Positions 47,784 to 57,107 of a stretch of 64,000 nt of DNA are shown here, piece by piece. A program made the translations under genes and the position numbers. The first letter of the stretch is position 1. Every line of letters begins with the position of its first letter. Below the pieces are notes generated by a model. That model was not told the origin of the DNA. It did not search any database and saw only the letters and a list, made by a program, of their open reading frames with translations. This stretch comes from an uncultured Christensenellaceae bacterium (lineage in GTDB: Bacteria > Bacillota > Clostridia > Christensenellales > UBA3700), in NCBI GenBank assembly GCA_944380285.1, contig CALWGZ010000007.1, forward strand, positions 52,613-116,612, written 5' to 3'.

Positions 47784-48859
47784 GCGCAGACCCTCCTCTC
47801 ACGCCTGCGTCGGGACAGTTCCCACGCCGCGTACACAACCATCGGCACCGCGTATTCGACGACCGCGGCGAGATAGCGCACGCCGCCAGTGAAGAAGTCG
47901 TGCGCCGCGCCGACGTTGCCGACCGCGAGCTTGCAGACGAGCCCCACGGCGACCGCCGCGATCACCGCCGCCGCGCCTCTGTGTCCGACGAAATGGGCAG
48001 TCCCCTCGGCGACCGCCGTCAGCAGCAGAGACAGCTTGATCGTCGCCATGATCAGCCACGCGCTGACGACCGGGAAGTCGAGCGCGCCGAGCAGTTTGGA
48101 CAGCTTGTTGAACACCGACAGCTTGGCGAACGCGAACGACGCATAGGTCGTTCCTCCTCCGAAAACGCACGCCAAAGCGATCGTGAATCCTATCGTGAAC
48201 AGCGCGATGAAAGCGAGAGATATCAACACGGGCGCGTGTTTTCTGCGCATGTCGACCGCGACCGAGCAGAACATCAGCGGAGTGAAGTCCCCGAACCAAA
48301 ACAGGTACTTGTCGCATGCCGATATCACCCCCGCATCCGGCATGATCGGCAGCACCGCGTCCGGGTCGCCGTTGAAGTCGGCGAGCAAGACATTGAGCAC
48401 GACGACCGCGCCGATCAGCCATACCGCGACCTGCGCGACGCGCGCTATCACGTTGAATCCCTTGTAGGCGATATAGGCGAGCGCCGGGACGAGCGAGGCG
48501 AGCACGAGCCGCCAAAGTCCCTCGTCGAACAGCGTCGTCGCCGCATAGGCGACAGTCTCCGAACAGAACAGCACCGCCTTGAACGCGCTGCCGACGACCG
48601 CAAGGATCAGCGCCGCATTCTTGACCGCAAGCGGTATGTCGAGCGAACACAGTCCGCCCGCGCACGCGATCTTGTAGACAAACGCGAACACCGCTATGTC
48701 GAGCGTGATCATGATCGCCGCCGCCAGCCAAAACTGCCGTCCGCACTCCCCCGCGAAATAGCGCGGAAGCATCAGCACCTTGAACGTCACCGACGCTATG
48801 AACGCCAGCGCGGCGAGCTGCGACGGATAGACGCTCGTCGAAGTCGTTCCTCTCCTCAT
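47780..48859 (-). CDS. gerAB: GerAB-family spore germination permease
   Basis: The 359-residue product has about ten membrane helices of the amino-acid-permease type found in GerAB germinant receptor subunits. It begins MRRGTTSTSVYPSQLAAL after an overlap with the gerAA stop. The germinant is unknown. Confidence 0.88.
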   Translation of the reverse strand: MRRGTTSTSVYPSQLAALAFIASVTFKVLMLPRYFAGECGRQFWLAAAIMITLDIAVFAFVYKIACAGGLCSLDIPLAVKNAALILAVVGSAFKAVLFCSETVAYAATTLFDEGLWRLVLASLVPALAYIAYKGFNVIARVAQVAVWLIGAVVVLNVLLADFNGDPDAVLPIMPDAGVISACDKYLFWFGDFTPLMFCSVAVDMRRKHAPVLISLAFIALFTIGFTIALACVFGGGTTYASFAFAKLSVFNKLSKLLGALDFPVVSAWLIMATIKLSLLLTAVAEGTAHFVGHRGAAAVIAAVAVGLVCKLAVGNVGAAHDFFTGGVRYLAAVVEYAVPMVVYAAWELSRRRRERRVCA

Positions 48860-50349
48860 CTCATCCTCCTGTGATTGACGTTGGGCACGCTGTACGGGCG
48901 CGTCGTCTGTTCGGTCAGACTGCCCTTGAAAAACGCGTCCTTCCAATCGCCGGGCAGAGCCGGCGCGAACGGCGCGAGATAGGACGTGCCGAAGTTGCGC
49001 AGGTCGGCAAGGTAGGCGATCAGCGCGACCGCGCCGAGTATCACGCCCAAAAGCCCCATGACCCCGGCGACCGCTACGAACGTCAGCCGCAAGACCGACG
49101 CGGTGTTCGCCTCGTCCGGCACGCAATACATCCCTATCGTCGAGACGGATATGATCAGCACCGTCGGCATGGACAGCAGCCCCGCCGACACCGCTATGTT
49201 GCCCAAAATGAGCGCGCCCACTATCGACAGCGCGGTGCCGATGTAGCGCGGCATGCGCACGCTCGCCTCGCTGAGGATCTCGAACACCGTCAGCACCACC
49301 AGCATCTCGAGCGTCGGCGTCAGCGGTATGCCGTAGACCGAGTTCATGATCGTGATCAAAAATTTGAGCGGGAACATTTGGTATTGAAATTCTTGCAAAG
49401 CGACGTACGCCGCCGGCAAAAATATCGCGATCGCCAGCGCCATCACGCGCACGCACCGCAGCAGCGTCGCGCGGTAGCTCTTGATGTAGTAATCCTCCGC
49501 CGACTGTAAGTGCTCGAACATCACAAAGGGCACCGTCAGCACGACCGGCGAGCCGTCGACGATCACCGCGACCCTGCCTTCGAGCAGCTTCGCCGCCGCG
49601 ATGTCCGGCTTTTCGGTCGAGCCGACCTGCTCGAACAGCGAGCGGTTGTCGTCCTCGAGCCTTCGGGCGATATACGCCGCCTCGACTACGCCGTCGATGT
49701 CGATCGAGTCTATCTTGCGCTCCGCCTCGGCGACGACCTTGGGATCGGCGACTCCGTCGATGTGGACGATACAGACCGCAGTGCCGCTCAGCCGCCCTAC
49801 CTTTTTGACTTTGAGCCTCAGCTTGGGCGTGCGCAGCCGCCGGCGTATCATCGTCATGTTGGTCTTCATGTCCTCGACAAAGCCCTCGCGCGGACCGCGC
49901 AGCACGTTGCTGACGGGCGGTTCGGCGATCGCGCGGACGGAATATTTGCGCTCCGAAAACACATACGCGGACGGCGCGCCGTCGACAATCAGCACGATGT
50001 CTCCTCCGGCGACGGTGTCCGCGATCTCCTCTTCGTCAATCTCCTCGATCGGCGTCGTCGGGCGCGTCTTTTGAGTCAAAACGGCGGATATGTCTTGGGT
50101 TTTGACCTCTATTTGGCAATTTTTCAGCGGTCTGACGATGTTGAGTTCGAACAGCTCCTTGTCTATGATCCCGTCCGGCCATACGAACGCGCACTCCTTT
50201 CCCATCGCCTTGAACCGCATTACGATCAGGTCCGCCGCGTCCCCGAACTCCTCCTTGACCGCCTTTGTCGCCGCGTCGATTTTTATCATATCCTTGGTGT
50301 GCGCCGCGCGTCCGTTGTTATGCGCTTTTTTGCGCCTTTTCGCCGTCAT
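48856..50349 (-). CDS. gerAA: GerAA-family spore germination protein
   Basis: The 497-residue product has the N-terminal soluble domain (IVLIVDGAPSAYVFSERKY; AEPPVSNVLRGPREGFVED) and a C-terminal membrane domain from about residue 290, including PLTPTLEMLVVLTVFEILSE. It is the first gene of gerAA-AB-AC. The start is 40 bases from the divergent spoIIE start. In dormant spores GerA receptors sit in the inner membrane. Confidence 0.93.
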   Translation of the reverse strand: MTAKRRKKAHNNGRAAHTKDMIKIDAATKAVKEEFGDAADLIVMRFKAMGKECAFVWPDGIIDKELFELNIVRPLKNCQIEVKTQDISAVLTQKTRPTTPIEEIDEEEIADTVAGGDIVLIVDGAPSAYVFSERKYSVRAIAEPPVSNVLRGPREGFVEDMKTNMTMIRRRLRTPKLRLKVKKVGRLSGTAVCIVHIDGVADPKVVAEAERKIDSIDIDGVVEAAYIARRLEDDNRSLFEQVGSTEKPDIAAAKLLEGRVAVIVDGSPVVLTVPFVMFEHLQSAEDYYIKSYRATLLRCVRVMALAIAIFLPAAYVALQEFQYQMFPLKFLITIMNSVYGIPLTPTLEMLVVLTVFEILSEASVRMPRYIGTALSIVGALILGNIAVSAGLLSMPTVLIISVSTIGMYCVPDEANTASVLRLTFVAVAGVMGLLGVILGAVALIAYLADLRNFGTSYLAPFAPALPGDWKDAFFKGSLTEQTTRPYSVPNVNHRRMR

Positions 50350-50377
50350 CTCCCCTTTTCCGCCGCGCGCGCGGCAT

Positions 50378-50383
50378 TATAAT
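50378..50383 (+). promoter_or_regulatory. -10 box of a possibly leaderless spoIIE promoter
   Basis: A perfect TATAAT at 50378-50383 lies six bases before the spoIIE ATG. No good -35 is visible, as in Spo0A-activated promoters. No ribosome binding site precedes the ATG. Confidence 0.55.
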
Positions 50384-50389
50384 CAAACC

Positions 50390-52654
50390 ATGAAGTTCAC
50401 TACGACGCGCAAGGGCGAGATCGCGCTCTATCTGCTGTCCATCGTCCCATTTTTCCTCGCCGCCGAAGCAAAGATCTACGACGGCATGACCGGGCTGGCG
50501 CTCGGGATCTATGTCGCGCTCATCTTTTGCCGCTGCGACTATTTTTTGATCTCGCCGATGTTCTTTGCGGGCAGCGCGCTCGCCGACTCCTCGCTGCGCG
50601 GACTTGTCTGCTGTGCGGTGCCCATCCTCTTTTTCGGCGTCGCGAAGCTCGTTCACTTTCTCGCAGCGCGCCCGATGGGGATGCTCGCCGCCAATCTCTA
50701 TGCGATGATAGGGCAGCTGCCGTCCTTCCTGTTCTTGTCGGGCGACTTCCCTCTCCGACTCGCGATCGCGTCGGTCGCCGCCAATCAACTGCTGTGCTAT
50801 TGCGCGACGGTGATCGGCTATGCGCTGATCGTCCGCGGCGTAAAAAACCGCCTGAGCACGGACGAGGTCGTCGGCGGAGCGGTCGTCCTCGTCGCGCTGA
50901 GCGTGGGGCTGTATCGGCTCGACGTGTTCGGCTTCCCTCCGTTTTTCGCGCTGCTCGGCTGGATCGTGCTCGCGTCGCTGCGCTCTTTCTCCACCCCGGC
51001 GGGGCTGTTGATCGCGTTCTGCATGGGCACGGGAGGTGCGGTCGCCGCGCTCGACTTTGCCGTCTGCGGCGCCGCGGTCGCGATGTACGTCACGGCATGC
51101 GCGTTCCGCAAACTGCCCTGCTTTTTCTCCTTTGCGTCCGTCATGGTCGCCGACTTCCTCGTCGGCGCGCTGACCGAGGCGTATCCGTATACGCTGCTGC
51201 ACGTCGCCGCGCTCGCGATCGGCGGACTGTGCTACGTTTTGCTGCCCAAAAAGGCGCGAGCGCACCTTGCCGTCTACACCCCCGAAGACCGCGCGGCAAG
51301 CGCAAAGCGCATCCTCGCCCACGGCAGGAGCGAGGTGTTCGCGCGGCTCACCGGAGTCGCCGGCGTGTTTTTCGAGATGGGCAAGAGCTTTTCGGTGGGC
51401 GGCGACCGCCCGGAGACGCGTTTGCCCGCAAGCGAACAGGTCGCCCAAGACGTGATGCTGCGCGTCTGCGCGCGCTGCCCTTCGCGCGAAAATTGCCAAA
51501 GGGCGCTCGGCGGAGACACTTCGGCGCTGTTCACTGCCGCCGCTTCCGCCGCCCTCGCCTCGGGCGGAGCCGTCCCTCAGGACATGCCGCCGTTCGTGAT
51601 GTCGCGCTGCGACCGCGTCGACGCGCTGGTCAACGAATGCAACTCCGCCGCCGCACGCTGCCGCCGCCGCGCCGAGACTTCGCGCAAACTCGACCTCGCA
51701 AGGCGTGTGATCGCCGAGCAGATGTACGGAGTCGGCAACATCGTGAGCGCGATCGCCGACGACGTCAACGAGGGCATCACGATGAACGCGGACGAGGACG
51801 AATTGATCGAAAAGCTGGGCTACCGCAACATCGTCTGCACCGAGGCGGTAACTTATGCGCGCGACGGCGGTCTGCACGCGTCGCTGACCGTGCGCCGCTC
51901 CGATCTGGACAAAACTCTTTTGGACAAGACCGTCGACGAGGTCTTCGGTCACAAGATGCAGCGCGATGGCGATCCGCGCCCCGTCGGCGGCGACAGAGTG
52001 TCCGTCTCCTTTCGCTCAAAGCCGCGCTACGGCGCGATCTACGGCGAGGCGAGCGCACGCAAATTCGGTTCGGACGGCAACGGCGACAGCCGCACCGTCC
52101 GCAGACTGAACGGCGACAAGCTGTTCGTCGCCGTATGCGACGGTATGGGCAGCGGCAGCCGAGCCGCCGAGCAAAGCGCGTCCACGCTCGCGATGGTCGA
52201 ACACTTTTACGGCGCGGGCTTCGGCGGCGAGGCGACTCTCAACATGATCAACCGCATGCTCATGCTCAAAGAGAGCGACGACTTCGCCGCGCTCGATCTG
52301 TGCGTGTTCGACCTCAACACCGCGCTCGCCCACTTCGTCAAGCTGGGCGGCGTTCAGAGTTTTGTCAAGCGCGCGGACGTCGTCGACGTCATCGAACCGT
52401 CCGCTCTGCCGATCGGCATCGTCGAAGAGGCGCGCCCCTACACCGTCAGCCGCATGTTGTCGCCGACCGACTGCGTCGTGCTGGTCACCGACGGCGTCGC
52501 CGACGCGCTGGGCGCAGACGGGATCAAACTCATCCTGTCGCGCACCGAGACGCTGTCGCCTCAGGAAGTGTGCGACAAATTGCTCTCGCTCGCGACCGAA
52601 CACGGCGCAAAGGACGACTCGACAGTCGTCGCGGTGCGCCTCTTCGCCGCATAA
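50390..52654 (+). CDS. spoIIE: Stage II sporulation protein E (PP2C phosphatase)
   Basis: The 754-residue product has about ten membrane helices (residues 1-330), a central FtsZ-interacting region and a C-terminal PP2C domain with CDGMGSGSRA, TDGVADALG and KDDSTVVAVRL carrying metal-binding Asp residues. In Bacillus, SpoIIE dephosphorylates SpoIIAA and so activates sigma-F in the forespore. It is divergent from gerAA. Confidence 0.96.
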   Translation: MKFTTTRKGEIALYLLSIVPFFLAAEAKIYDGMTGLALGIYVALIFCRCDYFLISPMFFAGSALADSSLRGLVCCAVPILFFGVAKLVHFLAARPMGMLAANLYAMIGQLPSFLFLSGDFPLRLAIASVAANQLLCYCATVIGYALIVRGVKNRLSTDEVVGGAVVLVALSVGLYRLDVFGFPPFFALLGWIVLASLRSFSTPAGLLIAFCMGTGGAVAALDFAVCGAAVAMYVTACAFRKLPCFFSFASVMVADFLVGALTEAYPYTLLHVAALAIGGLCYVLLPKKARAHLAVYTPEDRAASAKRILAHGRSEVFARLTGVAGVFFEMGKSFSVGGDRPETRLPASEQVAQDVMLRVCARCPSRENCQRALGGDTSALFTAAASAALASGGAVPQDMPPFVMSRCDRVDALVNECNSAAARCRRRAETSRKLDLARRVIAEQMYGVGNIVSAIADDVNEGITMNADEDELIEKLGYRNIVCTEAVTYARDGGLHASLTVRRSDLDKTLLDKTVDEVFGHKMQRDGDPRPVGGDRVSVSFRSKPRYGAIYGEASARKFGSDGNGDSRTVRRLNGDKLFVAVCDGMGSGSRAAEQSASTLAMVEHFYGAGFGGEATLNMINRMLMLKESDDFAALDLCVFDLNTALAHFVKLGGVQSFVKRADVVDVIEPSALPIGIVEEARPYTVSRMLSPTDCVVLVTDGVADALGADGIKLILSRTETLSPQEVCDKLLSLATEHGAKDDSTVVAVRLFAA

Positions 52655-52677
52655 AAAAGACCGCCCGAAGGCGGTCT
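52653..52677 (-). terminator. Terminator between spoIIE and the DUF1893 gene
   Basis: A perfect AGACCGCC-CGAA-GGCGGTCT hairpin with TTTTT on the minus strand. It ends the minus-strand operon and may also serve spoIIE. Confidence 0.9.
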
Positions 52678-52689
52678 GCATTTGACGGA

Positions 52690-53112
52690 CTATGCGCCCC
52701 TCAACTGTTTGAGTTTGGCTTTGAGCGCGCGCTCCGCTTCGAGCGGATCGTCGACGCCTTTCACCGCCTCTTCCATAGGGCACATCCCGGTGCCGAGACG
52801 GTTGATTATCCTCTCCGTTTCGACCTCGCACTCGGCGGCTATGCCGTGTGCGGCGAGCACCGTTTTGCCGCCTCTCGACATCACCTGCGCCCATACGCGC
52901 GCCGCGCCGAGGCGGACATAGAGCATCGCCGCCGCCCTGCCGACGATCTTGTCGGCGACCGAAAACCCGGCAAGACAGAGCCCGTCGTCCAACCATTGCA
53001 CGAGCGGCTTTATCCCCCTCTCGCAAGAGGTCAAAAGCCTCTCTCCGTCGCTCGCCGCAACGGTGTGACCGTCGCGGACGAGCCGTTTCAGATCTTGGAT
53101 GTCATAGCGCAT
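52690..53112 (-). CDS. DUF1893 protein
   Basis: The 140-residue product has the DUF1893 pattern: MRYDIQDLKRLV, GFSVADKIVGRAAAMLYV and NRLGTGMCPMEEAVKGVD. Members are common near redox genes in anaerobes and their function is unknown. The ATG was preferred over a GTG three codons earlier because the GGAG spacing fits better. It ends the AKR operon. Confidence 0.85.
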   Translation of the reverse strand: MRYDIQDLKRLVRDGHTVAASDGERLLTSCERGIKPLVQWLDDGLCLAGFSVADKIVGRAAAMLYVRLGAARVWAQVMSRGGKTVLAAHGIAAECEVETERIINRLGTGMCPMEEAVKGVDDPLEAERALKAKLKQLRGA

Positions 53113-53145
53113 TATCGACACGGGCTCCGAAAATCATGCTTTTTC

Positions 53146-53736
53146 TCACTCGCTCTTTTTGCTGTCCGACAGCAACGCCGCGCGCAGTGCGATCACGATC
53201 GCCGGCACGACGACCGCCTGCAACACCATGCCGAGCAGACCGCTTTGGATCTGGCTCCACACCGTCGCCGCGTCGAGCGAAGAGACGCCTTGGAAGATCG
53301 CCGCGAGCGTGAGGAAGACTGCCCTTCCCGCGACCTCGGCGAGCAATACCGCCGGGAACGCCGCCCAAGCGTTGCGGACTATGAGTTTTGAGAACGCACC
53401 GCTCACCGCCGCGAACACCGCGAGTTCGGCGATCATATACGGCAGTCTCGCCGCCGCCGGCATCGCGCTGCCGAGCGCGGAAGTGATCGCAAAGCTCACG
53501 ATAGGCGCGGCTATCCCGACTCCCAGCCCCCACTTGAAGCCGAGCAGACATCCGCCCAGCAATATCGGCGCGTACATCGGCAGCCACCGCACTCCTCCCG
53601 ACGCGCCGGCGACAAGGTGAACTATCTGCGGAAGCGCGACCGCAAGCGCGACCACCAGCGCCGCGACCGCCGTCTTGACGGTCAGTCTGACTCCCGACTT
53701 TGCTCTCTTTCTTTCCAATACGGTTTCGATCAACAT
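53146..53736 (-). CDS. ECF-type transporter substrate-binding membrane component
   Basis: The 196-residue product has about six membrane helices and the segment PILLGGCLLGFKWGLGVGI, typical of ECF transporter S components. Such proteins bind a vitamin or similar small molecule and share an energising module encoded elsewhere. The substrate is unknown. AGGAG precedes the ATG; it lies 12 bases after the aldo-keto reductase. Confidence 0.75.
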   Translation of the reverse strand: MLIETVLERKRAKSGVRLTVKTAVAALVVALAVALPQIVHLVAGASGGVRWLPMYAPILLGGCLLGFKWGLGVGIAAPIVSFAITSALGSAMPAAARLPYMIAELAVFAAVSGAFSKLIVRNAWAAFPAVLLAEVAGRAVFLTLAAIFQGVSSLDAATVWSQIQSGLLGMVLQAVVVPAIVIALRAALLSDSKKSE

Positions 53737-53748
53737 ATATGTACTCCT

Positions 53749-54888
53749 TTATGCTTTCAGTCTTGCCGAGAAGTCTTTCATCATCTCGGATATCTTGATG
53801 CCCTGAGGGCACACTCTCTCGCAGCTGCGGCAGCCTATGCACGCGCTCGGCCACTTGTCCTTGGACATCGCCCCGAGAGCCATCGGCGCGATGAAGCCGT
53901 CGTCGCCGGTGAAGCGGTGCTCGTTGTACAGCTTGATCAGCTCGGGGATGTCGAGATGCTTGGGACAATGGCTCGTGCAATAGCGGCACGCGGTGCACGG
54001 CAGCGACGAGGTCGCGATCATCTCGTCCGCTATCTTTTGAAGTGCGGCGAGCTCTTTTGCGTCAAGCGGCTTGTCTTCGGCGAACGTCGCGACGTTGCCC
54101 TTGACCTGTTCGAGATCGGACATGCCCGACAAGATCATCGTCACATCGGGGATGGTCTGCAAGTAGCGGAACGCCCACGCCGCGATCGTCTCATCCGGGC
54201 GCAGAGCGCGCAGCGCCGCCTCGTCCTTTTCGCCCAAGTGCACGAGCCTGCCGCCTCTGAGCGGCTCCATCACCCAGATCGGGATGTTCCGCTTGCGGAT
54301 GAGCTCCACCTTCGCCTTGGCGTCCTGGAAGGTCCAATCCAGCCAATTGATCTGCAATTGGCAGAACTCCATGTCCTCGCCGAACCTGTCCAAAAAGCGC
54401 TCGATCACGTCTATGCTGCCGTGCGCCGAAAAGCCGAGATGCTTGATGCGCCCCTTGTCGCGCTGCGCGGTCAGATAGGCGTGAGTGTGATACTTATCCT
54501 CGTTGAGATAGGCGTCGATGTTGAGTTCGCAGACATTGTGAAAGAGATAGAAGTCAAAGTAGTCGGTGCGGCACTTTTTGAGCTGTTTTTCAAAGATCTC
54601 CTCCGCCTTGCCCATGTTGGACAGATCATAGCCGGGGAACTTGCTCGCCAGATAAAAGCTGTCGCGTGGATAGGCGCTCAGCAATTTGCCGACGACGTTT
54701 TCGGACTCGCCGTCGTGGTAGCCCCACGCGGTGTCGAAATAGTTGACGCCGTGCGCGATCGCGTAGTCGAACATCTCCTTTGCCGCCGCCTCGTCGATGT
54801 CGGAGTAATTCCCGCCTTTGATCGGAAGCCTCATCGTCCCGAAGCCGAGTGCGGACAGCTTTTTGCCTTGGAAGTCTCTGTATATCAT
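53749..54888 (-). CDS. Aldo-keto reductase with two C-terminal [4Fe-4S] motifs
   Basis: The 379-residue product begins MIYRDFQGKKLSALGFGTMR and has the AKR tetrad region GVNYFDTAWGYHDGES. The C-terminus has CTACRYCTSHCP and CIGCRSCERVC, so it is the ferredoxin-containing type found in anaerobes. Substrate unknown. It is followed by an ECF component and a DUF1893 gene. Confidence 0.9.
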   Translation of the reverse strand: MIYRDFQGKKLSALGFGTMRLPIKGGNYSDIDEAAAKEMFDYAIAHGVNYFDTAWGYHDGESENVVGKLLSAYPRDSFYLASKFPGYDLSNMGKAEEIFEKQLKKCRTDYFDFYLFHNVCELNIDAYLNEDKYHTHAYLTAQRDKGRIKHLGFSAHGSIDVIERFLDRFGEDMEFCQLQINWLDWTFQDAKAKVELIRKRNIPIWVMEPLRGGRLVHLGEKDEAALRALRPDETIAAWAFRYLQTIPDVTMILSGMSDLEQVKGNVATFAEDKPLDAKELAALQKIADEMIATSSLPCTACRYCTSHCPKHLDIPELIKLYNEHRFTGDDGFIAPMALGAMSKDKWPSACIGCRSCERVCPQGIKISEMMKDFSARLKA

Positions 54889-54923
54889 ATTTCCTCCTCG
54901 GCGCATGCGCGCCCTATGTCTTT

Positions 54924-54952
54924 ATTATAAATGCACGGGCGCGCGCTGTCAA
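54924..54952 (-). promoter_or_regulatory. Sigma-A promoter of the aldo-keto reductase operon
   Basis: TTGACA (54947-54952) and TATAAT (54924-54929) with 17-base spacing; GGAGG precedes the ATG. Confidence 0.88.
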
Positions 54953-55007
54953 ATATCTCTTTTTTATCTCGTATCATTGCCGAAAACTATGATGGGGACC
55001 TCTTCAT

Positions 55008-55033
55008 AAAGAAAGCCCGCCCTTTCGGGCGGG
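55008..55033 (-). terminator. Terminator of the sleB-ypeB operon
   Basis: Perfect CCCGCCC-GAAA-GGGCGGG hairpin followed by CTTTCTTT on the minus strand, just after the ypeB stop. Confidence 0.85.
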
Positions 55034-55038
55034 TCGAT

Positions 55039-56391
55039 TCACATCAAAAGTTCACCGTCGTCGCCGTCGATGACCTGCATCACCTCAAGCTCATACCCCG
55101 TCTCGGCGTCGACAAAGACAAAGTACTTGTCCCCGTCGCACTCGCCGTACACCTCGTAACACAGCTTCTCCTCACCGCCGCCCGTCGGGATCACCGCAAG
55201 ACGGACGCTCTCGATCTCAAAGTCGTCGCGATAGACGGCGCGCACCTCCTCCTCGGTCAGTTCGACCGCATAGTCGACCTCGTCCTCGCGGTCATGGTTG
55301 TAGATATATTGCAGCGCCTCGAAACCTATCACCTTGCCCGTCTGCAACGACACCTTGACCTTGACCATGTCGGGATAGAAGACTATCCCGTCGCGCTCGT
55401 AGCAGAGGTTGACAAAGAGTTCGCTGTCCGACACCGTGCTCCACACCGCGGTCATGCCGTCGTAGCCGTGGTCGCGGCAATATATCTTCGCGACCTCGAC
55501 GCCCTCGTCCTTGGAGAAGGTCGGCATCACCATCTCCTCATAGATGTCGAACATCACGAGATGTCCGCCTGTCTTGCTGAGCTGTACGGTGCCGGCCTTG
55601 CCGTCCGCGGTCGCGAAAGAATACATATAGCTTTCGAAATAGCCGTTCGCCTCGGCGGTGAACTCCACTTCCGTCACGTCATATTCGCTCAAATACTCCT
55701 TCGCCTTTTGCGCCGCCTGCTCGCGCGTCACCTCTTCACCCTTCAACGCGTGCGGCTCGGGGTCCTCCAAGCCGTCGCTGAACGGCCCGTCGTAAATCAG
55801 CGACGGATATTGCACCGCGCTGTCCTCGACTCCGTCGACGATGTCGCGGAACGGGTCGTCCTCGCCGATCGCCTCAATGAAATAGTAGCCGTCCTCACGC
55901 ATGCCGTCGCCCATCGCCGCGAGCCGTCTGCCCAGCTCGAGCGCCGCCTCGTGAAGATCGTCCAGCGACTCATAGTCCTTGTCCGTCAACGGCTGCTCGC
56001 GGTCTATCTTCTTGACGATGTATTTTGCAAAATCCTGCAATTGATTGCAAAACTTGATCGTCGGTTCAAGTTGATATTCATCCCTGACAAGCGCGCTCAA
56101 ACTCTGCCCCGCAAGCTCGGCGTTGATCGCGGTGTCCAGCATGAGTTCCGTCTGCATCGCGTCTGTCGAGGCGACCTTCATCTTGGACAGATCGGTCTCG
56201 ATGTCGAGCATGCTGTCGAGCAGCTCGAAATACGCCGCCCGATAGTTGTTCTCGGCGTCGATGCGCGCGTCTCCCGCCCTCGACACATATACTCCGAGCA
56301 AAACCGCAAGTACGACCGCCGCCGCCAAAAACAACGCGCACGCCGCGACGGCGATCTTATATTTTTTCCTGCCCGTGTTCGTATTCTCCAT
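55039..56391 (-). CDS. ypeB: Germination protein YpeB
   Basis: The 450-residue product has one N-terminal membrane helix (about residues 18-40), a coiled region and C-terminal PepSY-like repeats (VTREQAAQKAKEYLSEY; ELTEEEVRAVYRDDFE). YpeB is needed to keep SleB stable in the spore, and it lies just behind sleB here as in Bacillus. The start was set at MENTNTGRKKYK. Confidence 0.92.
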   Translation of the reverse strand: MENTNTGRKKYKIAVAACALFLAAAVVLAVLLGVYVSRAGDARIDAENNYRAAYFELLDSMLDIETDLSKMKVASTDAMQTELMLDTAINAELAGQSLSALVRDEYQLEPTIKFCNQLQDFAKYIVKKIDREQPLTDKDYESLDDLHEAALELGRRLAAMGDGMREDGYYFIEAIGEDDPFRDIVDGVEDSAVQYPSLIYDGPFSDGLEDPEPHALKGEEVTREQAAQKAKEYLSEYDVTEVEFTAEANGYFESYMYSFATADGKAGTVQLSKTGGHLVMFDIYEEMVMPTFSKDEGVEVAKIYCRDHGYDGMTAVWSTVSDSELFVNLCYERDGIVFYPDMVKVKVSLQTGKVIGFEALQYIYNHDREDEVDYAVELTEEEVRAVYRDDFEIESVRLAVIPTGGGEEKLCYEVYGECDGDKYFVFVDAETGYELEVMQVIDGDDGELLM

Positions 56392-56398
56392 TTTTACC

Positions 56399-57106
56399 TC
56401 ACTTGGCAAAGTTGTGGTTGCCGATCGAAAGCATGACCGGACGCGACCATATCCACGCGCTCGTCGCGGTCGCCGGATTGTAGTAGTACAGGCAGCCGTT
56501 TGTCGGATCCCAGCCGTTCATCGCGTCGCGCGCCGCCTTGTAGGCGGTGTCGTTCGGCTCCAAATTTATCTGTCCATCCGCGACCGCGGTGAATGCGTAC
56601 GGCTGATAGATCACCCCCGCGATCGTGTTGGGAAAGCTGCTGCTCTTGACGCGGTTGAGCACGACCGCGCCGATCGCGACCTGCCCGATATACGGCTCTC
56701 CCCTCGCCTCGGCATAGATGCACTTGGCGAGAAGGTAGACGTCGGACGACGAGTAAGAACTGTTGCCGCCCGAGCCGCTCGACAGGCTCATCCCGAGCGC
56801 AGCCGCCGTCTTTGCGCCGACTATGCCGTCGACGGCAAGCCCGTTGCGCTGCTGAAAGCGCTTGACCGCCGCAAGCGTACTCGAGCCGAATATCCCGTCC
56901 ACCGTGCCCGCGTCGTAACCCCAATTGTTGAGCTTTGTCTGCAACGTGCGCACCTGCGCGCCGCTCGACCCGACTTTGAGCACCGCGGCGCTCTGCTCTT
57001 CGCCGCCGGCAAGGGGCACATACAGCGCGACCGCGGCGACCAACACCGCCAATACCGAGACCGCGCAGACTATCCTCGCGACCAAGATCTTTTTTGTTTC
57101 GTCCAT
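56399..57106 (-). CDS. sleB: Spore cortex-lytic enzyme SleB
   Basis: The 235-residue product has an N-terminal hydrophobic anchor, a peptidoglycan-binding domain (about residues 40-100; VRTLQTKLNNWGYDAGTVDG) and a Hydrolase_2 domain with AEARGEPYIGQVAI holding the catalytic Glu, plus NRVKSSSFPNTI. It cleaves cortex peptidoglycan in germination. The start was set at MDETKKILVARI. Confidence 0.95.
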   Translation of the reverse strand: MDETKKILVARIVCAVSVLAVLVAAVALYVPLAGGEEQSAAVLKVGSSGAQVRTLQTKLNNWGYDAGTVDGIFGSSTLAAVKRFQQRNGLAVDGIVGAKTAAALGMSLSSGSGGNSSYSSSDVYLLAKCIYAEARGEPYIGQVAIGAVVLNRVKSSSFPNTIAGVIYQPYAFTAVADGQINLEPNDTAYKAARDAMNGWDPTNGCLYYYNPATATSAWIWSRPVMLSIGNHNFAK

Positions 57107-57107
57107 T

